Notes under the pieces: model-generated | Database searches by the model: none | What the model saw: the letters and a program-made list of their open reading frames with translations, nothing else | Told to the model about the DNA's origin: nothing | Made by a program: the position numbers and the translations under genes | Shown here: positions 6,625 to 15,219 of the stretch, piece by piece | How the letters are laid out: each line of letters begins with the position of its first letter | Numbering within the stretch: position 1 is the first letter of the stretch | Source: Sphingomonas bacterium | GTDB lineage: Bacteria; Pseudomonadota; Alphaproteobacteria; Sphingomonadales; Sphingomonadaceae | Direction of reading: 5' to 3' | DNA length: 41,737 nt | NCBI GenBank assembly: GCA_030149245.1 | Contig: JASBRX010000047.1 | Span: forward strand, 1 to 41,737

Positions 6625-8139
6625 ATGCGCGGGGGGATTGAGGGGGTCGATGCCGCCCGCGCGGAGCTTGCCGCTGGTCGGCCGGCGCTGATCTGGCGGC
6701 GGCAACTGGCGGACACCGACACCCCGGTCGCCGCCGCGCTCAAGCTGATCGAACCGGGCCGCGGCGACTTTCTGCTGGAATCGGTGGAGGGCGGCGCGGT
6801 GCGCGGCCGCCACAGCATGATCGGCCTTGCCCCCGATCTCGTCTTCCGCGCGCAGGGCCAGGCTGCCGAGGTCAACCCGAACTGGCTCACCGACCGCGAG
6901 GCATTCGTCCCTGCGGGCGATGCGACGCTCGACGGGTTCCGCGCGCTGGTTCAATCGTGTCGCATCGACGTTCCGGCCGAGCTGCCAAGAGCGCTAGCCT
7001 GCTTGGTCGGCTATTTCGGCTATGAGACGATCGGGTTGGTGGAGACGCTACCCCGCGCCGCCAACGACGCGCTCGGCCTACCCGACATGATCTTCGTGCG
7101 TCCGACCGTCATTCTGATCTTTGACCGGCTGGCGGACTCGCTGTTCCTCGTATCACCGATCTGGCCCGACGCAGCGCGCGATCCCCAGCAGCAGATCGAC
7201 ACCGCTGCCGAGCGGATCGAGGCAACCGCCGCCCGCCTCGCCGCCGCCCCGCTCCCGCCCCGCGTCACTGGCGACCCGGCGGATGTGGTACCGCAGCCAG
7301 TCGTGCCGCCCAGCGACTATGCCGCCATGGTCGACCGCGCCCGGGACTACATCACCGCCGGCGACATCTTTCGGGTCGTCCTCGCCCAGCGCTTCACCGC
7401 GCCTTTTGCGCTGCCGCCGATCGAGCTCTACCGTGCGCTCCGCCGCGTGAACCCCTCGCCCTTTCTCTATTTCCTCGACCTGCCCGGCTTTGCGCTGACC
7501 GGATCGAGCCCGGAAATTCTCGTCCGCGTCCGCGACGATGAGGTGACGATCCGCCCGATCGCCGGGACGCGCCCACGCGGCAAGAGCGCGGCCGAGGACA
7601 CGGCGAACCGCGACAGCCTGCTCGCCGACGCCAAGGAGCGCGCGGAGCACCTCATGCTGCTCGACCTTGGCCGCAACGATGTCGGCCGGGTGGCACAGGC
7701 CGGATCGGTGACGGTCACCGACAGCTACACCGTCGAATTCTACAGCCATGTCATGCACATCGTCTCGAATGTGGTGGGCAAACTGCGCCCCGACGCCGAT
7801 GCGCTCGATGCCCTGTTCGCGGGTTTCCCCGCCGGCACCGTCAGCGGCGCGCCAAAGGTGCGCGCGTGCGAGATCATCGCCGAGCTCGAACGCGACCAGC
7901 GCGGCCCCTATGCCGGCGGTGTCGGCTATTTTTCGCCCGACGGATCGATGGACAGCTGCATCGTCCTGCGCACCGCGATCGTGAAGGACGGAACGATGCA
8001 CGTCACCGCCGGTGCTGGCATCGTCGCCGACAGCGACCCCGCCTATGAACAGCGCGAGTGCGAGGCGAAGGCCGGTGCGCTGTTCGCCGCGGCCCGCGAA
8101 GCCGTGAGCCGAGCGGCGGAGCCCGGCTTCGGCCAATAA
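6625..8139 (+). CDS. trpE: anthranilate synthase component I
   Basis: 504 aa from ATG 6625 (an upstream in-frame TTG at 6616 would add three residues; the GGGCGG at 6608-6613 is better spaced for the ATG). It converts chorismate and ammonia from TrpG to anthranilate, the first step of tryptophan synthesis. The N-terminal domain carries the LLES motif (about residue 53) that binds feedback tryptophan. The chorismate-binding domain shows GSSPEILVRV, IAGTRPRGKS, LDLGRNDVGRV, FPAGTVSGAPKVRA and the final GAGIVADSDP-x2-E. No trpG, trpD or trpC follows in this window, so the pathway is split. Coupling to ppiD means its expression may follow an envelope gene. Confidence 0.97.
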   Translation: MRGGIEGVDAARAELAAGRPALIWRRQLADTDTPVAAALKLIEPGRGDFLLESVEGGAVRGRHSMIGLAPDLVFRAQGQAAEVNPNWLTDREAFVPAGDATLDGFRALVQSCRIDVPAELPRALACLVGYFGYETIGLVETLPRAANDALGLPDMIFVRPTVILIFDRLADSLFLVSPIWPDAARDPQQQIDTAAERIEATAARLAAAPLPPRVTGDPADVVPQPVVPPSDYAAMVDRARDYITAGDIFRVVLAQRFTAPFALPPIELYRALRRVNPSPFLYFLDLPGFALTGSSPEILVRVRDDEVTIRPIAGTRPRGKSAAEDTANRDSLLADAKERAEHLMLLDLGRNDVGRVAQAGSVTVTDSYTVEFYSHVMHIVSNVVGKLRPDADALDALFAGFPAGTVSGAPKVRACEIIAELERDQRGPYAGGVGYFSPDGSMDSCIVLRTAIVKDGTMHVTAGAGIVADSDPAYEQRECEAKAGALFAAAREAVSRAAEPGFGQ

Positions 8140-8565
8140 CTAGTCGTCGAGTTCCGCACCGCGCGGCATTGCCGCTTCCTCGTCCTTCTTCGCCTTCATC
8201 TCCGCCTTCCACTGCTGCAGCATCCGGACCGTGCAGCCGCTCTGGCCATAGCTGCCGATCGGGCTGCAGCTGCCCGGCAGGGTAACGCGGTTGACCTCAT
8301 CCACCAGTTCGGCGCGGCGCACCCAGCTCGTTCCCTCCGGCCCCGGCTCGGTCTTGCGCAGCACCTTAGGAATGCGGAACGGGGAGTCGCCGGGGCGCGC
8401 ACAGATCACCACCTCGTCCGGCCCGTCGGGCTTTGGGCAGGACTCCTCGCCATAGAGCAGCACGCTGCGCACCCGCTGTGGCGGCGCACTGCTGTCAGCG
8501 CCACCCGATTCCTGCGCCATCACGGGGGAAGCGGCCAGCGATGCGAAGAGGAAGAGACGGATCAT
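8140..8565 (-). CDS. small secreted protein of unknown function
   Basis: 141 aa with a clear signal peptide (MIRLFLFASLAASPVMA, cleavage after residue 17). The mature part has conserved-looking cysteines (EESCPKPDGPDEVVICARPGD; GSCSPIGSYGQSGCTV) that could form disulfides in the periplasm. Proteins of this shape occur in sphingomonads, but I know no function. The start at 8565 is supported by an ideal AGGAGG 7 bases upstream. Its stop lies directly against the trpE stop (convergent, no gap). It is divergent from the HTH-DAHP synthase gene, so the palindromes at 8649-8702 lie in its upstream region too. Confidence 0.75.
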   Translation of the reverse strand: MIRLFLFASLAASPVMAQESGGADSSAPPQRVRSVLLYGEESCPKPDGPDEVVICARPGDSPFRIPKVLRKTEPGPEGTSWVRRAELVDEVNRVTLPGSCSPIGSYGQSGCTVRMLQQWKAEMKAKKDEEAAMPRGAELDD

Positions 8566-8648
8566 GCTGGCCTCCTAAGACGATAAGCCTGCTATCGCAC
8601 ACCGCCGGATTAAGCTCGGCTGAACCGCCACACCCACTCCGGACACCA

Positions 8649-8667
8649 TTTACCCGCGCCGGGTGAA
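8649..8667. promoter_or_regulatory. operator-like palindrome 1 upstream of the HTH-DAHP synthase gene
   Basis: TTTACCC (8649-8655), 5-base spacer GCGCC, GGGTGAA (8661-8667): 7-base arms with one mismatch. It is the same motif as the palindrome at 8684-8702, with centres 35 bp apart. The size (19 bp, dyad with 5-bp centre) suits a Cro/C1-type dimer, such as the HTH domain encoded 44 bases downstream. That link is inference. Confidence 0.55.
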
Positions 8668-8683
8668 TTTGCGCTTGCATCGA

Positions 8684-8702
8684 ATTACCCTTTGAGGGTA
8701 AG
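8684..8702. promoter_or_regulatory. operator-like palindrome 2, overlapping the translation start region
   Basis: ATTACCC (8684-8690), spacer TTTGA, GGGTAAG (8696-8702): a perfect 6-base dyad TTACCC-N5-GGGTAA. It ends 8 bases before the ATG at 8711 and includes the likely ribosome-binding bases (GAGGG / AAGG). Binding here would block transcription or early elongation of the gene; as RNA it would also form a small hairpin at the ribosome-binding site. Confidence 0.55.
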
Positions 8703-8710
8703 GCCGCACC

Positions 8711-10294
8711 ATGACGACGTTAGCCGGTTCCAAAATCCGCCGCTTCCGCGAGGAACGCTCTATGTCCCGCGCCGCCTTCGGTGCGTGGTTCGACACGCCC
8801 GGATCGACCGTTCAGGGCTGGGAAGAGGACGGCAAACGCGCCTCTCCCGCCGTGCTCAACCAGATCGCGGCCAATGGCATTGCACATCATCAGGACTGGT
8901 ACGTCCATGTCCGCAACCTGGAGCAGGCGATGGACTGGACCCCTGAAAGCTGGACTCGCGCCGAAGCACGGCAGTTGCCGATTTACCCCGACAGTACTGC
9001 ACTGACCGCTGCGACGGACACGCTGTCGAATTTCCCGCCACTGGTGTTCGCAGGCGAGGCGCGCGCGCTGACGCAGGAGCTGGCGCGCGTGTCGCGCGGC
9101 GAGGCGTTTTTGCTGCAGGGCGGGGACTGTGCCGAGAGCTTCGCCGAGTTTCACCCGAACAACATCCGCGACACGTTCCGCGTGATTTTGCAGATGGCGG
9201 TGGTGCTGACGTTCGCCTCGAAACTGCCGACCGTGAAAGTCGGTCGCATGGCGGGCCAATTCGCCAAGCCGCGTTCAGCGGATACCGAGACGATCAACGG
9301 CGTCGAGCTGCCCAGCTATCGCGGCGACAATGTCAACGACATCGCCTTCACCCCCGAAGCGCGCATCCCCGATCCGCAGCGGATGATCCGCGGCTATACG
9401 CAATCGGCGGCGACGCTGAACCTGCTGCGCGCCTTCGCCAGCGGCGGCTATGCCAATCTGCATCAGGTGCACAAATGGACGCTCGACTTCATGGGCCGCA
9501 GCCCCTGGGCCGACAAGTTCGCCGATGTCGCCGATCGTATCGGCGAGGCGCTCGACTTTATGGAAGCATGCGGGATCAACCCCGAAACCGTGCCCCAGCT
9601 CAAGCGTACCGATTTCTACACCAGCCACGAAGCTTTGCTGCTCCCGTATGAGCAGGCACTGACGCGACAGGACAGCCTGACCGGCGACTGGTACGATACC
9701 AGCGCGCATTTCCTGTGGATCGGCGACCGCACCCGCTTCGACGGATCGGCGCATGTCGAATTCCTGCGCGGCATCGGCAATCCGATCGGGATGAAGTGCG
9801 GCCCCAGCCTTGAGCCCGACGCGCTGCTGCGCTTGCTCGACACGCTCAATCCGACGCGCACGCCGGGCCGGATGACGCTGATCACCCGCTATGGCCATGA
9901 CAAGATCGAGGATGGCCTGCCCAAGCTGGTGCGCGCGGTGAAGCGGGAGGGGCATCCGGTGGTGTGGAGCTGCGACCCGATGCACGGCAATGTCATCAAG
10001 GCCGCGAACGGCTACAAGACCCGCCCGTTCGATCGCATTCTGGCCGAAGTACGCGGCTTCTTCGCCGTCCACCGCGCCGAGGGCACCTATGCCGGCGGCA
10101 TCCATGCCGAGATGACGGGCCAGAATGTCACCGAATGCACCGGCGGGATGATCGACATCGGCGAACACGACCTTGCCGACCGCTACCACACCCATTGCGA
10201 CCCGCGCCTCAACGCGGGCCAGAGCCTGGAACTCGCCTTCCTGCTCGCCGAAATGCTGAATGAGGAGATGAGCGAGCGGCGCAAAGCCGCTTGA
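8711..10294 (+). CDS. aroG: class II DAHP synthase with N-terminal Cro/C1-type HTH domain (fusion)
   Basis: 527 aa; the core joins phosphoenolpyruvate and erythrose 4-phosphate, the first shikimate-pathway step. Residues ~74-527 are a complete class II (plant-type) enzyme: [29 protein letters not shown] with the metal-site Cys (140), [42 protein letters not shown] and [18 protein letters not shown]. Residues ~5-55 are an XRE-type helix-turn-helix ([20 protein letters not shown], then [19 protein letters not shown]). The frame is uninterrupted and the HTH reads cleanly from ATG 8711, preceded by AAGG. An internal ATG at 8930 (residue 74), preceded by GGAG 6 bases away, could also give the bare enzyme of normal length (454 aa). 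Either a real fused enzyme-repressor or two nested products is possible. Confidence 0.9.
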   Translation: MTTLAGSKIRRFREERSMSRAAFGAWFDTPGSTVQGWEEDGKRASPAVLNQIAANGIAHHQDWYVHVRNLEQAMDWTPESWTRAEARQLPIYPDSTALTAATDTLSNFPPLVFAGEARALTQELARVSRGEAFLLQGGDCAESFAEFHPNNIRDTFRVILQMAVVLTFASKLPTVKVGRMAGQFAKPRSADTETINGVELPSYRGDNVNDIAFTPEARIPDPQRMIRGYTQSAATLNLLRAFASGGYANLHQVHKWTLDFMGRSPWADKFADVADRIGEALDFMEACGINPETVPQLKRTDFYTSHEALLLPYEQALTRQDSLTGDWYDTSAHFLWIGDRTRFDGSAHVEFLRGIGNPIGMKCGPSLEPDALLRLLDTLNPTRTPGRMTLITRYGHDKIEDGLPKLVRAVKREGHPVVWSCDPMHGNVIKAANGYKTRPFDRILAEVRGFFAVHRAEGTYAGGIHAEMTGQNVTECTGGMIDIGEHDLADRYHTHCDPRLNAGQSLELAFLLAEMLNEEMSERRKAA

Positions 10295-10304
10295 TTTCCG
10301 CCGC

Positions 10305-10384
10305 GGCGCCGGCCCACTCCCCCACCCGGCCACCCAACGACAGTGTATTCTATGGGTGGCCGGGTGGGGGAGCGGGCCGGTGCC
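10305..10384. repeat. long inverted repeat (32-bp stem, 16-base loop)
   Basis: Arms 10305-10336 and 10353-10384 pair over 32 positions with one mismatch (A10316/C10373) and one G-T pair; the loop is 10337-10352. It sits 10 bases after the DAHP synthase stop and 39 bases from the RNase P RNA 3' end, so it separates two convergent transcripts. There is no T-run on either side, so it is not a textbook terminator and may be a small palindromic repeat serving that purpose. Confidence 0.8.
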
Positions 10385-10386
10385 GC

Positions 10387-10406
10387 GATTCAGCGCAAGC
10401 TGAATC
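10387..10406. repeat. short perfect hairpin next to the long inverted repeat
   Basis: GATTCAGC-GCAA-GCTGAATC: an 8-bp perfect stem with a GNRA-type loop on the plus strand, 3 bases after the long palindrome and 17 bases from the 3' end of rnpB. It may help end rnpB or aroG transcription, though no U-tract follows on the minus strand. Confidence 0.5.
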
Positions 10407-10423
10407 CAACTTTACGCGAAAGT

Positions 10424-10819
10424 GCCAGAGGGCCTGTAAGCCGGGTTCTGTCCACGCGGCCCTTTCCCCAATGGGGAGGTGCGCGCGATCGGCGACCATT
10501 CCTCTAGGCCCACATTTGCATGGGGGCTCAAGCAATCAACCCGGACCGCGGGGCGGAACTCCCCATGCGCGGTCCCTATTCGATCTTGCTCCCGGTGGGG
10601 TTTGCCGTGCCGCTTCCGTTGCCGGTCGCGCGGTGCGCTCTTGCCGCACCCTTTCACCCTTGCTCCTGCCCCGAAGGGCGGTGAGCGGTCTGCTCTCTGT
10701 GGCACTTTCCCTGACCCCGGCGAACCGGGACCGCCGGGCGTTACCCGGCACCGTGTTTCCGTGGAGCCCGGACTTTCCTCGGTGCACTTTCATGCAACGC
10801 GGCCGCCCGGCCCTCTGGC
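10424..10819 (-). ncRNA. rnpB: RNase P RNA (bacterial type A)
   Basis: Catalytic RNA that removes tRNA 5' leaders. On the minus strand the conserved core is clear: GAGGAAAGTCCGGGCTCC near the 5' end (complement of about 10763-10785), AGGGAAAGTGCCACAGAGA in the middle, and GGACAGAACCCGGCTTAC near the 3' end. The ends are set by an 11-bp P1 helix: GCCAGAGGGCC at 10819-10809 pairs with GGCCCTCTGGC at 10434-10424. The length, 396 nt, is normal. The 5' end is 17 bases from the stop of the DUF2306 gene, with a promoter overlapping that gene's end. Confidence 0.95.
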
Positions 10820-10826
10820 GTAGTCG

Positions 10827-10855
10827 GCGATAGGCTTAATCGCGACGCGGTGCAA
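10827..10855 (-). promoter_or_regulatory. predicted rnpB promoter inside the end of the DUF2306 gene
   Basis: Minus strand: -35 TTGCAC (10850-10855), 17-bp spacer, -10 TATCGC (10827-10832). The +1 expected 7 bases later falls at about 10819, exactly the first base of the P1 helix. The agreement between promoter spacing and the RNA end is the main support. Confidence 0.55.
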
Positions 10856-11471
10856 ATAGCGGCTTTGCGGAGGGCCCCCACGACAGCCACGCCTCCACGA
10901 CCAGCAGCGGCAGGACGAAGCTCAGCCACCCGCGCGTCGCCGCGCGCAGTTCGGCATTCTCGATGAAGCCAAGCAGCACGCCGTCCCCAGCCGCCATCAT
11001 CCGCACCCAGACAAACGACAGCGCGATCGCGGTCGCGCGGATCACGAACGCGCGGTGCACATCGAACCGCCGCCGGCGGGCCGCCTGCCACGCGACCAGG
11101 ACAAAGCCGATCCACACCGCTGCGAACAACGTCAGCGGCACTTGCGTCTCCTGCGCCGCAATCGTGCTGCCAAGATACAGTGCGAACAGCCCAGCCAGCA
11201 TGGATGCGCCGAGATAGGCGCGGCCCAGCGCGCGGTGCAGCCATGGCCAGCGCACGCGCACCGATGCTGCAAACTGAATCGGCGCAATCAGCAGCACGGG
11301 GATCGCCAGTGCGACATGCGCAAAATACCAGGCGCGACGCCCCCATAGCGTCTCCCCCGTCGGTACTTCGCGTGACGCGATGAAGGCGAACGAGTCGGTT
11401 AGGAACCAGGCGGCGGCAACGGCGACGACCAGCCAGAACCACGCCCAGCCCCATCGCCGCACCGCATTCAC
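10836..11471 (-). CDS. DUF2306 family membrane protein
   Basis: 211 aa with about six to seven membrane segments: residues ~8-30, 47-66, 85-105, 113-130, 142-165 and 185-203. The features WLHRALGRAYLGASMLAG and RRFDVHRAFVIRATAIALS are typical of DUF2306, whose conserved His and Arg face the membrane; no function is established (a heme- or cytochrome-like b561 relation has been suspected). The start GTG/ATG at 11471 overlaps the stop of the upstream lipoprotein gene by 4 bases, so it is the last protein gene of the ilvD operon. The rnpB promoter sits in its last codons. Confidence 0.8.
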   Translation of the reverse strand: MNAVRRWGWAWFWLVVAVAAAWFLTDSFAFIASREVPTGETLWGRRAWYFAHVALAIPVLLIAPIQFAASVRVRWPWLHRALGRAYLGASMLAGLFALYLGSTIAAQETQVPLTLFAAVWIGFVLVAWQAARRRRFDVHRAFVIRATAIALSFVWVRMMAAGDGVLLGFIENAELRAATRGWLSFVLPLLVVEAWLSWGPSAKPLFAPRRD

Positions 11472-11878
11472 CGTTTGTCCGCGCCCTTGACCGTCGCGGG
11501 TAGGCGATAGCGGGCGTCGTCGATCGCTACCTCGATCGCATCCTTGTCGATGATCGTCACGGTCGCCGCCTGCGCGCCATCGGCAGCGACCACGCCGCGC
11601 CCGTCGCGCGTGACCCGCAGCCGGTGAAACCCGCCATCGGGGTGACGGACCGTCAGCATCAGCCCGTCCTGCGTCTGCGCGCGGTCAATCGTGCAGCGCG
11701 TGGAAAAATCATCGCCCCCGCCCAGCGCACAGGGAATCCGCCCCTCGGCCTCGTCCCGCGCCGCCTGCGCGCGCGCGTCTTCAGCATGATCCGCCTTGGT
11801 CTTGACCGGACCGGGATCGCAGGCGGCGAGCGCGACCAGCGCCGCCGCCCCCATTATTCTAGATATCCGCAAAGACAT
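11468..11878 (-). CDS. predicted lipoprotein of unknown function
   Basis: 136 aa. The start at 11878 gives [20 protein letters not shown], a signal with two Arg residues and a lipobox (LAAC, Cys20), so the mature protein would be lipid-anchored. A later ATG (11854) would leave no positively charged n-region and is less likely. The mature part is acidic then beta-rich ([39 protein letters not shown]). No family recognised. The first 20 bases overlap the end of ilvD, and the last 4 overlap the DUF2306 gene. Confidence 0.7.
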   Translation of the reverse strand: MSLRISRIMGAAALVALAACDPGPVKTKADHAEDARAQAARDEAEGRIPCALGGGDDFSTRCTIDRAQTQDGLMLTVRHPDGGFHRLRVTRDGRGVVAADGAQAATVTIIDKDAIEVAIDDARYRLPATVKGADKR

Positions 11879-13580
11879 GCGTTTCGGACTTCGCCCCTGG
11901 ATGCGTTACCGCGCCCTTATAGGCAGGTCCGACATTCTGCGCATAGCGCCACAGTGCGCCCGACTGATAGTCGTTGATCCGCGGTTGCCATGCGGCCCGG
12001 CGCTCGGCCAGCACGTCTTCGGCGACGAGCAGGTCGATCGTCCCCGCCTCGGCATCGATGCGGATCGTGTCGCCATCCTCGACCAAAGCGATCGGCCCGC
12101 CCTCGGCCGCCTCAGGCCCGACATGGCCGATGCAGAACCCGCGCGTCGCACCCGAAAAGCGTCCGTCGGTGATCAGCGCGACCTTCTCCCCCATACCCAG
12201 GCCATAGAGCGCGGCGGTGGTCGACAGCATCTCGCGCATCCCCGGGCCGCCCTTCGGCCCTTCATAGCGGATCACGACGACCTCACCCTCGGCGATCGAT
12301 CGCGCCTCGACCGCCGCAAAAGCATCCTCCTCGCAGTCGAAGCAGCGCGCCGGTCCTTCGAACTGGAGCCGGTGCATCCCCGCAACCTTCACGATCGCGC
12401 CATCGGGTGCCAGGCTGCCGCGCAGGCCGACGACACCGCCGGTCGGGCTGATCGGCGTCTTGACGTCGTAGATGACCTTCTGGTCCGGATTCCACGTCAC
12501 CTGATCGATATTCTCGCCCAGCGTCTTGCCGGTGACGGTCATGCACTCGCCATGGAGCAGGCCGTTTTCGAGCAGCGATTTCATCAGCATGTAGACGCCA
12601 CCCGCCTCATACATGTCCTTGGCGACATATTTGCCACCCGGCTTCAAGTCCGCGGCATAAGGCGTTGATTTGAAGACTTCCGCGACATCGAACAGGTCGA
12701 ACTCGATCCCCGCCTCATGTGCCATGGCGGGCAGATGCAGCGCGCCATTGGTCGATCCGCCGGTCGCCGCGACGATGCGCGCCGCATTCACGAATGCCTC
12801 CCGCGTGCAGATGTCGCGCGGACGGATGTTCCGCTCCAACAGCTCCATCACCTGATACCCGGCAGCGACCGCAATTTGCTCGCGGCTGGTATAGGGCGCG
12901 GGGACCATGTTGCTGTTGGGCAGCGACAAACCGATCGCCTCGCCGACACATGCCATGGTGTTCGCAGTATATTGTCCGCCGCACGCGCCATGGCCGGGGC
13001 AGGCGACCTTTTCGAGCGCATGGACCTCGCTGATCGGGCAGGTGCCGGCGGCGAACTTTCCGACCACTTCGAACACATCGACCACGGTGACGTCGCGATC
13101 CTGGTAGCGGCCGGGCAGGATCGACCCGCCATAGACGAAGATCGACGGGATATTGAGGCGCAGCATCGCCATCATCATGCCCGGCAGCGACTTGTCGCAC
13201 CCGGCAAAGCCGACCAGCGCGTCATAGCAATGGCCCCGCACGCTCAGCTCGACCGAGTCGGCAATGACCTCACGGCTGACCAGCGAGGATTTCATCCCCT
13301 GATGCCCCATCGCGATGCCGTCGGTCACGGTGATCGTGTTGAACCGGCGCGGCATCCCACCGTTGCTCTCGACACCCTTGCGCGCAGCATCGGCCTGCGC
13401 ATCCAGCGTGGTGTTGCACGGCGCGCTGTCATTCCCGGCGCTGGCAAGCGCGACGAACGGCCGGGCAATCTCTTCCTCGCTCAGCCCCATGGCGTAATAA
13501 TAGCTGCGGTGCGGCGCGCGCTCGGGCCCGACGGAGACGTGGCGCGAAGGCAGGCGGGATTTGTCGAAACGGTTGGTCAT
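11859..13580 (-). CDS. ilvD: dihydroxy-acid dehydratase
   Basis: 573 aa; dehydrates 2,3-dihydroxy-isovalerate and -methylvalerate in valine, leucine and isoleucine synthesis. The iron-sulfur ligands are visible in [11 protein letters not shown] and [15 protein letters not shown] (IlvD/Edd signature). Also present are [23 protein letters not shown] and the C-terminal [21 protein letters not shown] with the catalytic Ser. The start ATG 13580 ([14 protein letters not shown]) is the family N-terminus; the 12 extra upstream codons are not conserved. It begins 7 bases after the N-formylglutamate amidohydrolase stop, so it sits inside an operon. Confidence 0.97.
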   Translation of the reverse strand: MTNRFDKSRLPSRHVSVGPERAPHRSYYYAMGLSEEEIARPFVALASAGNDSAPCNTTLDAQADAARKGVESNGGMPRRFNTITVTDGIAMGHQGMKSSLVSREVIADSVELSVRGHCYDALVGFAGCDKSLPGMMMAMLRLNIPSIFVYGGSILPGRYQDRDVTVVDVFEVVGKFAAGTCPISEVHALEKVACPGHGACGGQYTANTMACVGEAIGLSLPNSNMVPAPYTSREQIAVAAGYQVMELLERNIRPRDICTREAFVNAARIVAATGGSTNGALHLPAMAHEAGIEFDLFDVAEVFKSTPYAADLKPGGKYVAKDMYEAGGVYMLMKSLLENGLLHGECMTVTGKTLGENIDQVTWNPDQKVIYDVKTPISPTGGVVGLRGSLAPDGAIVKVAGMHRLQFEGPARCFDCEEDAFAAVEARSIAEGEVVVIRYEGPKGGPGMREMLSTTAALYGLGMGEKVALITDGRFSGATRGFCIGHVGPEAAEGGPIALVEDGDTIRIDAEAGTIDLLVAEDVLAERRAAWQPRINDYQSGALWRYAQNVGPAYKGAVTHPGAKSETHVFADI

Positions 13581-13587
13581 GGCGCGC

Positions 13588-14319
13588 CTATGTCGCCGCT
13601 GGCCGCCCCTGCGCAAGATGATCGCGCACGAATGTTACCAGATTCGCGAGAATTTCGCACCAACGCGCCACCCCGGTCGGGTCGGAAATGCAATCGTTGC
13701 GGATTTCGATGCCGAGATACGGCGTTCCGGTCCCTTCGGCGTGCCGGTTCATCGTCGCGTTGAGCAGGCGCCCCGAATAGGGCTCGTTTTCGCCCGTCAC
13801 GATGCCCCGCCCCGCCAGCCAGTCGACCGCCGGGCGCGCCGCGCGCGCATCGCGATTGTAGAGGATTCCCGCCTCCCATGGCCGCGGTAGGGCAACACCG
13901 CTTTCGAGCGCGGGCGTGAAACTGTGGATCGAGACGATCAGCGCTGGGTGCTGCGCCCGCACCTGCGCGGCGATCGCGCGATGATAGAGCGCGTGGAAGC
14001 GGGCGATCCGGTCGGCGCGATCTGCACCTTCATTGCCCGGGATCGCGTGCCCGTCGCTGACATGCGGGATCAGCCCGGGCGCATCGACCTCGCGATTGAG
14101 GTCGATCACCAGCCGCGACACGGTGGCGAGCAATGCGGGCGCGCCTAGCCCATCGGCCAGTCCCCGGCTCACCGCCGCCGCGCCGATATCGATCGCGATA
14201 TGCTTGTCGAGCAAGGCCGGGTCGATGCCCAGATCGATATCGGCGGGAACATGGTTGCTGGCGTGGTCGCACAGGATCAGCACGTCGGAGTCGCCCGCGA
14301 TCCGCTCGACCACGCTCAT
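13588..14319 (-). CDS. N-formylglutamate amidohydrolase family protein
   Basis: 243 aa, full length. Motifs: [14 protein letters not shown] near the N-terminus, [36 protein letters not shown] with metal-binding His, [20 protein letters not shown] and [11 protein letters not shown]. These mark the zinc-dependent N-formylglutamate deformylase/amidohydrolase family, used in histidine breakdown or in removing N-formyl groups. No hut genes are near, so the substrate is uncertain. The ATG overlaps the stop of the enoyl-CoA hydratase-like gene (4 bases), and ilvD follows after 7 bases. Confidence 0.88.
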   Translation of the reverse strand: MSVVERIAGDSDVLILCDHASNHVPADIDLGIDPALLDKHIAIDIGAAAVSRGLADGLGAPALLATVSRLVIDLNREVDAPGLIPHVSDGHAIPGNEGADRADRIARFHALYHRAIAAQVRAQHPALIVSIHSFTPALESGVALPRPWEAGILYNRDARAARPAVDWLAGRGIVTGENEPYSGRLLNATMNRHAEGTGTPYLGIEIRNDCISDPTGVARWCEILANLVTFVRDHLAQGRPAAT

Positions 14320-15044
14320 CGCTTGCCTCCCAGAAATGCGTCCAGCCGCTGGGCAAAGCCAGGCGAGCCGAACGCATCCTCGAACGCCTGATCATGCCCC
14401 GCCTCTGCGGGATCGCGCAGCACCGATTTAAGCAGCCGCACCGCATCGGGATCATTGGCGCAGATGCTCGCCGCCATCGCACGCGCAAGCGCCCCAGCAT
14501 CCGCCGCGCGGCAATGCGCCAGTCCGATCCGTCCGGCTTCGCCCGCGTCGATCCGTTCGCCGGTGAACAGCATCCGCGCCGCCTGCCCCGCCCCGACCCG
14601 TGCGCACAACCGCGCAACGTCGCTGGCGGGATAGCCGATGCCGAGCTTGGCCGGCGTCGTCGCGAACAGCGCGCTGTCACCCGCGACGACAATGTCGCAT
14701 GCCAGTGTCAGCGCCACCGCGGCACCAAAGCAGCCGCCATCGACCGCAGCGACCACCGGAATTGACAGCGCCGCTACCGCCTCGACCCCCGCCGCCATCG
14801 CGGTGCGGAACCGGGTGCGCAGCGCCGGGTCGGCGATCAATGCCGAGAATTCGGCGAGATCCGCACCGGCAGAGAAGGTGCCAGGCATTGCCGATTCAAG
14901 GATCAGGGCACGCGCGTTGCTTTTGGCGACCGACGCCGCTGCATCGGCAATCGCGTCCCATGCTGCGATCGGCAGCGCATTCCGCGCGCTGCCCCGGTCG
15001 AGCACGAGCAGCGCAACTTCATCGTCCAACTGAAGCCGGATCAT
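14316..15044 (-). CDS. enoyl-CoA hydratase/isomerase (crotonase) family protein
   Basis: 242 aa, a typical single crotonase fold. The oxyanion-hole segments are GTFSAGADLAEF (about residues 59-70) and VDGGCFGAAVALTLACD (about 93-109). The segment LFATTPAKLGIGYPASDVARL and the C-terminal trimerisation helices follow. The substrate acyl-CoA cannot be read from sequence; the family covers hydratases, isomerases and decarboxylases. Start ATG 15044 (MIRLQLDDEVALLVLDR) fits the family; upstream in-frame codons are non-homologous. It is first in the run with N-formylglutamate amidohydrolase and ilvD, with 175 bases to ispE upstream. Confidence 0.85.
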   Translation of the reverse strand: MIRLQLDDEVALLVLDRGSARNALPIAAWDAIADAAASVAKSNARALILESAMPGTFSAGADLAEFSALIADPALRTRFRTAMAAGVEAVAALSIPVVAAVDGGCFGAAVALTLACDIVVAGDSALFATTPAKLGIGYPASDVARLCARVGAGQAARMLFTGERIDAGEAGRIGLAHCRAADAGALARAMAASICANDPDAVRLLKSVLRDPAEAGHDQAFEDAFGSPGFAQRLDAFLGGKR

Positions 15045-15219
15045 CGGTACCCCGTGGGGCGAGGATGGCGCCCGCCCGAAAGCGGGGGCCACCCACGGGC
15101 GTCTCGCTCCCGGCGCATGACCCGCAACGGACTATCAGCAAGAACGGGGCCAACCGCCAGCGCTCTCCCAGTCAGTGCCCGCGCGGCACCACCGCGTCCC
15201 GATATGGGGCAGCAACCTG

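Noticed and set aside
10291..10833. 180-codon and other frames across 10291-10833
   Set aside because: They lie over the RNase P RNA and the long hairpin; conserved RNA core sequences explain the region.
15045..15219. Possible gene or intact terminator between ispE and the crotonase gene
   Set aside because: Only a degenerate CCCGAAAGCGGGGG stem at about 15067-15087, no ORF of worth; regarded as a worn repeat.
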